Below are positions 1 to 6,699 of a DNA stretch of 13,876 nucleotides, one piece after another. The stretch spans positions 1 to 13,876 of the forward strand of contig JAQIDA010000280.1 of the NCBI GenBank assembly GCA_027858275.1, read 5' to 3'. The translations under genes and the position numbers were made by a program. Below the pieces are notes generated by a model. That model was not told where the DNA came from. It searched no databases and was given only the letters and a program-made list of their open reading frames with translations. Numbering within the stretch: the first letter of the stretch is position 1; every line of letters starts with the position of its first letter. This DNA comes from Candidatus Kapaibacterium sp. GTDB lineage: Bacteria; Bacteroidota; Ignavibacteria; Kapaibacteriales; UBA2268.

Positions 1-15
1 AAAATATTATTATTA

Positions 16-49
16 AATCCAATTTAATTGAGAACAATTAAATTGGATT
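16..49. repeat. Perfect 15-bp inverted repeat (hairpin)
   Basis: Bases 16-30 are the exact reverse complement of 35-49, with a 4-base loop (agaa). The stem is AT-rich with two adjacent G-C pairs. It lies about 65 bases upstream of the ffh promoter. It could end transcription of a gene left of the window, but no T-run follows it on the plus strand and only an AT-rich stretch follows on the minus strand. Structure is certain, function is not. Confidence 0.6.
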
Positions 50-79
50 CTCTCAACAGCAATCTTCTGCTGATTTTGC

Positions 80-110
80 TTGCAGAATGATTAAAAAAAG
101 TCTATTTTTG
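80..110 (+). promoter_or_regulatory. Bacteroidota-type promoter of ffh
   Basis: TTG at 80-82 and TATTTTTG at 103-110 are separated by 20 bases, matching the -33 TTG and -7 TAnnTTTG elements of the Bacteroidota primary sigma factor. The predicted transcript would start near 117, leaving a leader of about 30 bases before the ffh ATG at 146. Four other genes in the window have the same arrangement, which strengthens the call. Confidence 0.6.
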
Positions 111-145
111 CAGATTGATTTTATAATGGAGAAAAGTGTAGAGCT

Positions 146-1483
146 ATGTTTGAGAGTTTAACCGAGAAATTAGAAGGCGCCCTAAAGAAATTCCGCGGGC
201 AATCAAAAATATCTGAAGAAAATATTCAAGAGGCAATGCGTGAGATTCGTCGAGCTTTATTAGAAGCCGATGTTAATCTTCATGTTGCCAAAAAATTTGT
301 GGAAGACGTCAAAGTCAAGGCACTCGGTACCGAAGTAAAAGGTCGCCTGATGCCGGAACAACTCATTGTGAAAATTGTTCGCGATGAACTGATTGAGTTG
401 ATGGGCAACAAGCGTGCTGACCTTGCTTTCAGTCCACATCCGCCGACAGTTATTCTTGTCGCAGGTCTTCAAGGTGCGGGTAAAACAACTTTCTGCGCTA
501 AGCTGGCAAAGAGTCTCAGGAAAAAAGGGAAACAGCCTTTGCTCGTAGCCGGCGATGTTTATCGTCCTGCTGCCGCGGAACAGTTGAAAGCTCTTGCCAA
601 ACAAACGCGTACACCTGTCTTTTCAAATGACAGCAAAGATCCCGTAAAAATAGCTGCCGAAGCTTTAGATTATGCCAAACGCTTTGCTCGCGACGTAGTT
701 ATCGTTGATACCGCGGGACGCTTGACTGTCGACGATGACATGATGAAAGAGGTCGAAAATATCAGCAAAGCTGTCAAGCCGACTGAAACTTTATTCGTAT
801 GCGACGCAATGATTGGACAAGACGCAGTCACAACTGCCAAAGCATTTAACGACAAATTGGATCTGACCGGTATCGTTCTTACTAAACTCGACGGTGACAC
901 TCGCGGCGGCGCGGCATTGTCAGTGCTGTCTGTTGTAGGAAAACCGATCAAATACGTTGGTGCCGGCGAAAAACTCGATGCTCTCGAGCCTTTCCATCCC
1001 GAAAGAATCGCGTCCAGAATCCTCGGTATGGGTGATATTCTGACACTTGTCGAAAAAACTGAACAACAATTCGATACTAAGCAGGCAAAAGAACTCGAAA
1101 CAAAAATTCGCAAAAACAGATTCACTTTTGACGATTTCCTTGAACAGCTTAACACTATAAAAAAAATGGGCGATATTCGCTCATTGCTCGGTATGATCCC
1201 GGGAATGGACAAGCAATTGAAAAATGCTGATATTGACGAAAAAGGATTCGGCCAAGTCGAAGCAATTATATATTCAATGACAAAAGACGAACGCACTCAT
1301 CCGAAAATCATCAACGGATCCAGACGCAAAAGAATCGCAACCGGCAGCGGCACTCAGGTGCAAGATGTCAACAGACTGCTCAAGCAATTCGACCAAATGA
1401 ATAAAATGATGAAAAGCATGACCGGCGGAAAAAGATCTCGAATGATGAAAAACTTCAAGATGCCGGGCGGTATGGGAATGTAA
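146..1483 (+). CDS. ffh: Signal recognition particle protein Ffh (SRP54)
   Basis: Ffh is the GTPase and signal-sequence-binding subunit of the bacterial signal recognition particle. With 4.5S RNA it binds nascent membrane and secreted proteins and docks them with FtsY. The 445-residue length is normal for the family. An N-terminal helical bundle (about 1-90) leads into the G domain: P-loop GLQGAGKTT (107-115), DVYRPAA (137-143), DTAGR (188-192), TKLD (246-249) and GAGE (272-275). The M domain (about 325-430) has the SRP RNA-binding segment IINGSRRKRIATGSG (388-402) and ends in a Met-rich tail typical of the signal-peptide groove. The receptor FtsY would lack the M domain. No strong Shine-Dalgarno is seen, but the start fits the family N-terminus and the promoter at 80-110. 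rpsP follows after 153 bases, a common bacterial neighbour. Confidence 0.98.
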   Translation: MFESLTEKLEGALKKFRGQSKISEENIQEAMREIRRALLEADVNLHVAKKFVEDVKVKALGTEVKGRLMPEQLIVKIVRDELIELMGNKRADLAFSPHPPTVILVAGLQGAGKTTFCAKLAKSLRKKGKQPLLVAGDVYRPAAAEQLKALAKQTRTPVFSNDSKDPVKIAAEALDYAKRFARDVVIVDTAGRLTVDDDMMKEVENISKAVKPTETLFVCDAMIGQDAVTTAKAFNDKLDLTGIVLTKLDGDTRGGAALSVLSVVGKPIKYVGAGEKLDALEPFHPERIASRILGMGDILTLVEKTEQQFDTKQAKELETKIRKNRFTFDDFLEQLNTIKKMGDIRSLLGMIPGMDKQLKNADIDEKGFGQVEAIIYSMTKDERTHPKIINGSRRKRIATGSGTQVQDVNRLLKQFDQMNKMMKSMTGGKRSRMMKNFKMPGGMGM

Positions 1484-1552
1484 TTTTTCCCAAATAAAAG
1501 GAGTGTAAAATCAAATGCGCCTTATCATAGTATAGAATATAAAAAAAATGCA

Positions 1553-1599
1553 TATATTTGCGCCGGATGAAATAACTAATTTATAAGAATCATCCGACG
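1553..1599 (+). promoter_or_regulatory. Possible rpsP -7 element and 5' leader hairpin
   Basis: TATATTTG at 1553-1560 matches the -7 consensus TAnnTTTG, but no TTG lies 19-21 bases upstream, so it is a weak promoter candidate. Immediately after it, CGGATGA (1564-1570) pairs with TCATCCG (1590-1596); CG/CG at 1561-1562/1598-1599 extends the stem past one mismatch. If transcription starts about 1565, the hairpin would sit at the very 5' end of the rpsP message. rpsP could also be read through from ffh, since no terminator is seen after ffh. Confidence 0.35.
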
Positions 1600-1636
1600 T
1601 TTGAAATTTAGAATTAATTAAAAGAGGACAATAAGC

Positions 1637-2044
1637 ATGGTAAAACTTCGCTTGAGACGCAAAGGAAGAGCCCATCATCCTGTTTATGACATTATTGCAG
1701 TAGATGGTCGTAAACCCCGTGATGGAGCATTTTTAGACAGAATCGGATTCTATGATCCTAATATCACACCATCCGAAGTAAGAATCGATCACGAACGCGC
1801 TATTTATTGGTTAAATGTCGGCGCTCAGCCTACTGATATTCTCAGAAGAATCATGAGCTTTGAAGGAGTTTTACTCCGCAGACATCTGACTTTCAAAGGT
1901 AAATCAGAAGCAGAAATCGAAGTCGCTATCGAAGAACACAAAAAAGTGGTCAACGACAGATACTTCCGCAACAAAGACAAACGCAAAAAAAGAAAAGAAG
2001 CTAAGAAAATTGCTGAAGCCGAAGAACAGCAGCAGGAATCTTAA
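1637..2044 (+). CDS. rpsP: 30S ribosomal protein S16
   Basis: S16 is a primary assembly protein of the 30S subunit body that binds 16S rRNA. The N-terminal half matches the family closely: MVKLRLRRKGRAHHPVYDII at the start, then VDGRKPRDGAFLDRIGFYDP (23-42) and YWLNVGAQPTDILRRI (57-72). At 135 residues it is longer than the usual 80-100. The extra C-terminal part (from about residue 95) is very rich in Lys, Glu and Arg and probably flexible; extended S16 tails also occur in Bacteroidota. A purine-rich AAAGAGGA lies about 8 bases before the ATG. Downstream, a strong terminator separates it from gatE. The rimM-trmD-rplS genes that follow rpsP in many bacteria are absent. Confidence 0.97.
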   Translation: MVKLRLRRKGRAHHPVYDIIAVDGRKPRDGAFLDRIGFYDPNITPSEVRIDHERAIYWLNVGAQPTDILRRIMSFEGVLLRRHLTFKGKSEAEIEVAIEEHKKVVNDRYFRNKDKRKKRKEAKKIAEAEEQQQES

Positions 2045-2061
2045 TCAAATAGACTTAAGAC

Positions 2062-2090
2062 AAACCCCGCTTATTCAAACGGGGTTTTTT
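2062..2090 (+). terminator. Rho-independent terminator after rpsP
   Basis: AAACCCCG (2062-2069) pairs with CGGGGTTT (2080-2087) across a 10-base loop, followed by a run of T to 2090 and a second T-run at 2096-2103. It lies 18 bases after the rpsP stop. It should limit read-through from ffh-rpsP into gatE-gatD, implying that gatE has its own promoter or depends on leakage. Confidence 0.88.
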
Positions 2091-2103
2091 ATTGCTTTTT
2101 TTT

Positions 2104-2158
2104 GAACAAGGGAGCATGCCCCCTTGTCCCGATAAAGAACAAGGAAGCATGCTCCCTT
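2104..2158. repeat. Tandem pair of 22-base palindromic repeats
   Basis: Two 22-base units, 2104-2125 and 2137-2158, start 33 bases apart and differ at only two positions. Each is built around a central GCATGC. The first folds as 2107-2116 against 2117-2126 with one A/C mismatch; the second as 2141-2149 against 2150-2158, also with one A/C mismatch but at a different step. They lie between the rpsP terminator and gatE. They resemble REP-like extragenic palindromes. Each unit also contains AAGG(G/A)AGCATG, which looks like a ribosome-binding site plus ATG, probably by chance. Confidence 0.7.
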
Positions 2159-2175
2159 CTCTGTTAAGGGTCAAA

Positions 2176-2187
2176 GAAGCCGGCTTC
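2176..2187. repeat. 12-base perfect palindrome upstream of gatE
   Basis: GAAGCCGGCTTC reads the same on both strands. It lies 55 bases before the gatE ATG, in a gap where no consensus TTG/TAnnTTTG promoter is visible. It could be a protein-binding site or a chance palindrome. Confidence 0.35.
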
Positions 2188-2242
2188 ATAATTTCCGAAG
2201 AAAATATTATAGTATATATCGATAATAAAATAAAGGACTTAT

Positions 2243-4162
2243 ATGTCGAATTTTAAGTTCAAACCATTTGAAGAAATGACCAACGATGACTACGCCGAAG
2301 TAGGCTTCAAATCAGGTCTGGAAGTTCATCAGCAGCTTTTGACAAAAAGAAAACTCTTTTGCCGCTGCCCTGCCGGCCGGTATTCGAAAGAAGTTCATGC
2401 GGAAATTCTTCGCCACATGCGCCCGACTCTCTCCGAACTCGGCGAGTACGACGGAACAGCTTTGATGGAATTCAAAACAAAAAAAGATGTTGTCTATCAG
2501 ATCAATCGTGATACCGTATGTACTTATGAGATGGATGATACTCCTCCTTTCGCTATGGATGAGGAAGCTCTTGATATCGCTATTGAAGTTGGTATGCTGA
2601 TGGATGCCAATGTAGTTGACGAGCTCCATATCGCTCGTAAACAGTATCTCGACGGCTCAATCCCTACAGGTTTCCAGCGTACGGCCATTGTATCTGTCGG
2701 CGGCAGATTCCCGTATAAAGACAGATTCATTGATGTGATTCAAATGTCTATCGAAGAAGACTCCTGTCGTGAAAAAGAAGATCGCGGTCATCTAAGAGTC
2801 TACAATACAGATCGCCTTGGTATGCCACTGATCGAAACTGTTACTGAGCCACAGATGTATACTCCTATAGAAGTCGCTGAAGTAACTCAGATAATCCGTA
2901 AGATTAATCGCAGTACAGGTCATGTCCGCACCGGATTAGGAGCAGGACGCGAAGACGTCAACGTCAGTGTACGCGGCGGTACTCGTATCGAAATAAAAGG
3001 CGTTCACAAAATCAAATTGATTCCTCTTCTGACTTACAATGAAGCTAAACGTCAGTGGAATCTTCTACGTTTGCGCGATGAACTGCTTTCTCGTCGTATA
3101 ACTGAAGAATCATTTGTATCTAAGTCATTCGACATAACCAGATTCCTTAAAAAAACAGCTTATATGCCAATATCTCTTGCTTTGGCAGAAGGCAAAGTCG
3201 CCAAATGTGTATTACTCAAAGGCTTTAAAGGACTGTTGAGTTGGGAAACTCAGACCGATACATTTTTCTCTAAGGAAATATCAGACCGCGTAAGAGTTAT
3301 CGCATGTTTGGACAACAGCCCGAATATCATCAACTCCGACAGTAACGAAAACGCTCTTTCCACTCTCGAAGGTCAGAAAATCAGAAAATTCATCTCCGCC
3401 GAAGATAACGATACGCTTGTTATTGTATGGGGCAACGAAACTGATACTGATACAGCGGCCAAAGAAATTGCGATTCGCGCTCGTGAAGCAACGATCGGTA
3501 TTCCTTCTGAAACACGTCAGGCATTGCTCGACGGAACTAACGGGTTTGAACGCATATTACCCGGTCCGGAAAGAATGTATCCCGATACTGATTTACCGCC
3601 GGCTATTCTGACAGATGAAAGAAAAGCTGATCTACGATCAAAATTGCCAAAAAGATTCTGGCTGGCAGAAGCATGGTATCAAGAACTCGGTATTCCTCAA
3701 GACGTCATAGGCGTTCTTTCCATTTCGAAATATGCCGATCTCTTTGAAACAGCCGTTAAAGAATGGAAAATTGACCCCGTCTTTGCTTCTGTAGCTATCG
3801 TTCAGTATCGCAAAAGACTCAAGAAAAAAGGTCTTTGTACATGTGTTGCTGCTGAAAATATGCAGAGCATTTTTGAAGCTTTGCGCGACGGCAAAATTAT
3901 CAAAGAAGGCGTATATACAGCTCTTAAAGCAGTGATGACCGAAAAAACATTTACTGAAGATATGCTTCCCGTTCCGGCAAATGACAAGGATATTGACGAA
4001 GCAGTCAAAGAAGCTAAAGCAGAACTCAAAGCAATCACAATGTTTGATCCGGCTAATGAAGGAAGTCTCCTGACTGATATGGTTATGGACAAATTGCGCG
4101 GAAGAGTCAGCGGTGAAAAAATAGCGAAGATGTTCAACGCAAATTCTAAAAAGGAGGCATGA
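2243..4162 (+). CDS. gatE: Archaeal-type Glu-tRNA(Gln) amidotransferase subunit E
   Basis: GatE is the tRNA-binding kinase/transamidase subunit of GatDE. It phosphorylates Glu on mischarged Glu-tRNA(Gln) and uses ammonia supplied by GatD to form Gln-tRNA(Gln). The 639 residues match full-length archaeal GatE (about 620-640) rather than GatB (about 480). The GatB/E cradle begins with GLEVHQQL (25-32) and KLFCRCP (37-43), then has GSIPTGFQRTAIV (138-150), YNTDRLGMPLIE (187-198) and GREDVNVSVRGGTRIEIKG (235-253). The GatE-specific AspRS-like GAD insertion spans roughly 290-425 (KGFKGLLS, 326-333). FERILPGPERMYPDTDLPP (435-453) is a GatE hallmark absent from GatB. The helical YqeY-like tail covers about 455-635. 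AAAGGA lies 5 bases before the ATG. gatD follows after one base. GatDE is known as an archaeal enzyme, so its presence beside bacterial ffh and rpsP is unusual. Confidence 0.95.
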   Translation: MSNFKFKPFEEMTNDDYAEVGFKSGLEVHQQLLTKRKLFCRCPAGRYSKEVHAEILRHMRPTLSELGEYDGTALMEFKTKKDVVYQINRDTVCTYEMDDTPPFAMDEEALDIAIEVGMLMDANVVDELHIARKQYLDGSIPTGFQRTAIVSVGGRFPYKDRFIDVIQMSIEEDSCREKEDRGHLRVYNTDRLGMPLIETVTEPQMYTPIEVAEVTQIIRKINRSTGHVRTGLGAGREDVNVSVRGGTRIEIKGVHKIKLIPLLTYNEAKRQWNLLRLRDELLSRRITEESFVSKSFDITRFLKKTAYMPISLALAEGKVAKCVLLKGFKGLLSWETQTDTFFSKEISDRVRVIACLDNSPNIINSDSNENALSTLEGQKIRKFISAEDNDTLVIVWGNETDTDTAAKEIAIRAREATIGIPSETRQALLDGTNGFERILPGPERMYPDTDLPPAILTDERKADLRSKLPKRFWLAEAWYQELGIPQDVIGVLSISKYADLFETAVKEWKIDPVFASVAIVQYRKRLKKKGLCTCVAAENMQSIFEALRDGKIIKEGVYTALKAVMTEKTFTEDMLPVPANDKDIDEAVKEAKAELKAITMFDPANEGSLLTDMVMDKLRGRVSGEKIAKMFNANSKKEA

Positions 4163-4163
4163 G

Positions 4164-5558
4164 ATGGCTGAATCAGAAAAAGAATTATATAAAGGCTATC
4201 GCGGCCCCGGACTCGAATGTCTGAAAAAATTTGAAGCATATATATGGTGTGACGTTGAAATATCGACTCATGATTCTCAGTTTATCGGTTTCGTACTTCC
4301 TCGTTCGGAAAAAGCTGACGAATTTCATATCGTTCTCAAATTGCGTACCGGTTATAACATCGGCGTATCCGCTTCAAAAATTACAAATATCAAAGTAAAC
4401 GGCAGAAAAATCGCGAATTATAAAATTCCCGAAAAGATGTTCCCTTATTCTCCCAACAAACCGAGAGTGGTACTCTTTGGTACGGGCGGAACTATCGCAA
4501 GTCGTTTGGATTATAGAACAGGCGCTGTTATCCCCGCATTCACTCCCGGTGAATTATATGGATCAGTTCCCGAATTGGCAGATTATTGCAATTTGGAAAC
4601 TGAAAAACTCTACGGCGTATTTAGCGAAAACATGGGCCCGGAACAATACAAAACCCTCGCTATTGCTATCGGCAGAGAAATTGAAAAAGGCGTCAAAGGT
4701 ATCGTTATCGGTCACGGAACTGATACATTGCATCATACTGCAGCTATCCTCTCATACATGGTTCAGAACTCACCGGTTCCGATCGTACTCGTAGGTTCAC
4801 AGCGTTCGAGTGACAGACCGTCCTCCGATGCGGCATTGAACTTGATACACAGTGTTAAAACAGCTGCCGAATCAGATATTGCCGAAACAATGGTATGTAT
4901 GTTTGGTCCTACGTCAGATTCCTACGGTTTGTTGCATCGCGGAACGAGAGTTCGTAAAATGCACTCAAGCTATCGCTCGACATTCAGAACAATCGGTGAT
5001 ATACCGATCGCAATGATCAACAAGGATAAAATCACACCATTGTCAGATAATTACAAACGACGTCGTAATGACAAAGATGTAACTATCTTGCCGTACTTTG
5101 AAGAAAAAGTAGGCATGGTATACTACTACCCGAATATGCATCCTGATATGATTGATTCTATGGTCGAAAACGGTTACAAGGGAATTATCATTGCGGGAAC
5201 CGGTCTCGGACACGTGAACAAACCTTTGTATCCGGCTTTGCAAAGAGCCAAGGACGCAGGCGTCGCTGTTTATATGACAGTACAGACACTTTGGGGCTAC
5301 GTTCAGATGTATGTATATGACACAGGACGCGACATGATGGATCTCGGCGTTGTGCCGGGTGCAAATTTGTTGCCCGAAGCAGCATATATGAAACTCTGTT
5401 GGGCTCTCGGTCAGACAAGCGATTTGGAAGAAGTCAAGAAAATCATGCTGACCCCGATTGCAGGCGAAATCACAGAACGCGAACCAAGCAACGGTTATCT
5501 CATAATGCAGGGGGGAATCCCCGAAGTAGAAGAATTTATTTCTCAGTACAGAAAATAA
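4164..5558 (+). CDS. gatD: Archaeal-type Glu-tRNA(Gln) amidotransferase subunit D
   Basis: GatD is the asparaginase-like subunit that releases ammonia from an amide amino acid and channels it to GatE. The 464 residues comprise an N-terminal beta-rich domain (about 20-90), found in GatD and not in AnsA/AnsB asparaginases, and an asparaginase core from residue 100. Catalytic signatures are intact: GTGGTIAS (106-113, Thr110) and HGTDT (184-188, Thr186/Asp187). The likely catalytic Lys is K265 in RGTRVRKMH (259-267). QRSSDRPSSDAALNL (213-227), GTGLGH (345-350) and MLTPIAGEIT (428-437) also match archaeal GatD. A strong AAGGAGG (4151-4157), inside the end of gatE, sits 6 bases before the ATG, so the two genes are translationally coupled. 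A bidirectional terminator follows. A stand-alone asparaginase is unlikely given the extra domain and the gatE neighbour. Confidence 0.95.
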   Translation: MAESEKELYKGYRGPGLECLKKFEAYIWCDVEISTHDSQFIGFVLPRSEKADEFHIVLKLRTGYNIGVSASKITNIKVNGRKIANYKIPEKMFPYSPNKPRVVLFGTGGTIASRLDYRTGAVIPAFTPGELYGSVPELADYCNLETEKLYGVFSENMGPEQYKTLAIAIGREIEKGVKGIVIGHGTDTLHHTAAILSYMVQNSPVPIVLVGSQRSSDRPSSDAALNLIHSVKTAAESDIAETMVCMFGPTSDSYGLLHRGTRVRKMHSSYRSTFRTIGDIPIAMINKDKITPLSDNYKRRRNDKDVTILPYFEEKVGMVYYYPNMHPDMIDSMVENGYKGIIIAGTGLGHVNKPLYPALQRAKDAGVAVYMTVQTLWGYVQMYVYDTGRDMMDLGVVPGANLLPEAAYMKLCWALGQTSDLEEVKKIMLTPIAGEITEREPSNGYLIMQGGIPEVEEFISQYRK

Positions 5559-5575
5559 GATTCCTGTTTATGATA

Positions 5576-5613
5576 AAAAAAGCCGAACAAAACAATTTTT
5601 GTTCGGCTTTTTT
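5576..5613. terminator. Bidirectional terminator between gatD and the TPR gene
   Basis: GCCGAACAAAA (5582-5592) pairs perfectly with TTTTGTTCGGC (5597-5607) around a 4-base loop. The stem is flanked by an A-run on the left and a T-run on the right (5608-5613), so it works on both strands. It lies 17 bases after gatD and about 50 bases past the end of the convergent TPR gene. Confidence 0.93.
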
Positions 5614-5662
5614 ATTTATTTATTGACGAAATATGATATGGCTTAAGCCGGAAACATCAAGA

Positions 5663-6571
5663 CTACTTGCTTTTTTCGGCTTCTTTCAAAGCAATATTCA
5701 AATTCTTCTTGGCAGTTGCGTAACCCGGATCAATAATAATGGCTGCTTTGAAATTCTTGATCGCTTTTTGAGTTTTGCCCATAGTACCGGCAACAGTACC
5801 GACTTTATTCAATGTTTTAGCAAGGCTTAAATCACGAGATAAATTTATTTTGAAAACATCCTCTGAATAAAGACTCATCAGATCATCATCAATCGTAGAC
5901 TCACTAACTGATTCCGATTTATCTGTTATACGTTCATCTTTTACGAGATCAGCGCCGGCACGGGCTGTCATGTCCGAGTAATATGTTTTGATGTCATATC
6001 TGCTGACAATAACAGAGTCGAATGTTTCGGCCGCTTTTTCCCAGTCTTTGTTGACAATATAATATCTGCCAAGCTTCATCAGGCGATCAATTATCAGTGG
6101 GTTGGCAGCCATCGATCGATTAAAAAACTCATCTGCAAGCACGCTGTCTCCATGTAACAGATACAGATTATACAAAGCGAACAAGTAATAATGAGATGAA
6201 TCCGTCAGAATAACGTCTCGGTATATTTCAATAGCTTTGCCCGGATTTCCTGCTTTTTTATAAACGTCAGCCAGCAGAGTTTTTGCTTCTAGCATATCCG
6301 GAATAGTCTCAAGTGCCTTACTTAATATAAAAGCTGCTTTGTCATATTCTCCGGTGTCTGCATATTGCTTTCCGAGAATAACAGTTTTCTTAACTTCATG
6401 GTGTTTGTCAACTTTATTCAGCGTTGACAGCCAAGCGGGATCAGCGGCAAGAATCGAAGCGAAAACTACCAGAAACAGAGCTACGCAGTACATGGCGTAA
6501 GCAATGAATCTGTCTGAAGCATTGAAAATCTTCTTGCTTGTGTCGACGTTTTGTTTTTTATTCTTTTTCAT
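5663..6571 (-). CDS. Membrane-anchored tetratricopeptide (TPR) protein
   Basis: A 302-residue protein with a basic N-terminus (MKKNKKQN), one hydrophobic segment at about 22-43 (FIAYAMYCVALFLVVFASIL) and then a mostly helical periplasmic or cytoplasmic part with TPR-like repeats. Repeats are seen at about 61-94 (GKQYADTGEYDKAAFILSKA), 95-128 (ADVYKKAGNPGKAIEIYRDV), 163-190 (YYIVNKDWEKAAETFDSVIV) and 253-287 (GTMGKTQKAIKNFKAAIIID). An acidic Ser-rich stretch (about 210-237) interrupts the array. TPRs bind protein partners; nothing shows which. The ATG has AAAGGA 5 bases upstream. It lies 128 bases downstream of the metallopeptidase gene and may be co-transcribed with it; no consensus promoter is seen in the gap. 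Confidence 0.85.
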   Translation of the reverse strand: MKKNKKQNVDTSKKIFNASDRFIAYAMYCVALFLVVFASILAADPAWLSTLNKVDKHHEVKKTVILGKQYADTGEYDKAAFILSKALETIPDMLEAKTLLADVYKKAGNPGKAIEIYRDVILTDSSHYYLFALYNLYLLHGDSVLADEFFNRSMAANPLIIDRLMKLGRYYIVNKDWEKAAETFDSVIVSRYDIKTYYSDMTARAGADLVKDERITDKSESVSESTIDDDLMSLYSEDVFKINLSRDLSLAKTLNKVGTVAGTMGKTQKAIKNFKAAIIIDPGYATAKKNLNIALKEAEKSK

Positions 6572-6603
6572 TTGTTCCTTTAAGATATCGTGTCAAAGCC
6601 GCG

Positions 6604-6634
6604 ATGTTGTAAATTGTTAATGACATTACAACAT
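6604..6634. repeat. 9-bp inverted repeat upstream of the TPR gene
   Basis: ATGTTGTAA (6604-6612) pairs perfectly with TTACAACAT (6626-6634) over a 13-base gap. It is centred about 48 bases upstream of the TPR gene start. No T-run follows on the minus strand, so a terminator is unlikely. It may be an operator or a leader hairpin. Confidence 0.4.
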
Positions 6635-6699
6635 AACAGTTACGAATTATGAACCACGAGCATCACTTTCTTTCCTTTGATTTTCATTTTAGCTCTATA

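Noticed and set aside
670..1296. 208-residue open frame on the minus strand inside ffh
   Set aside because: It is fully antisense to ffh, is Ser-rich and low in family character, and the plus-strand frame has every SRP54 motif.
2104..2158. CRISPR array
   Set aside because: There are only two units, an 11-base spacer and strong internal palindromes, without cas genes.
2243..4162. Bacterial GatB as identity of the subunit
   Set aside because: Length (639), the GAD insertion and the LPGPERMYPDTD segment are GatE features; no gatA or gatC is adjacent.
4164..5558. L-asparaginase (AnsA/AnsB) as identity of the second subunit
   Set aside because: The extra N-terminal domain, RSSDRPSSDAA and RGTRVRKMH segments and coupling to gatE fit GatD.
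2243..5558. The window being archaeal DNA
   Set aside because: ffh, rpsP, ettA, pdxJ and the TAnnTTTG promoters are bacterial; archaeal genomes do not carry S16 or EttA.
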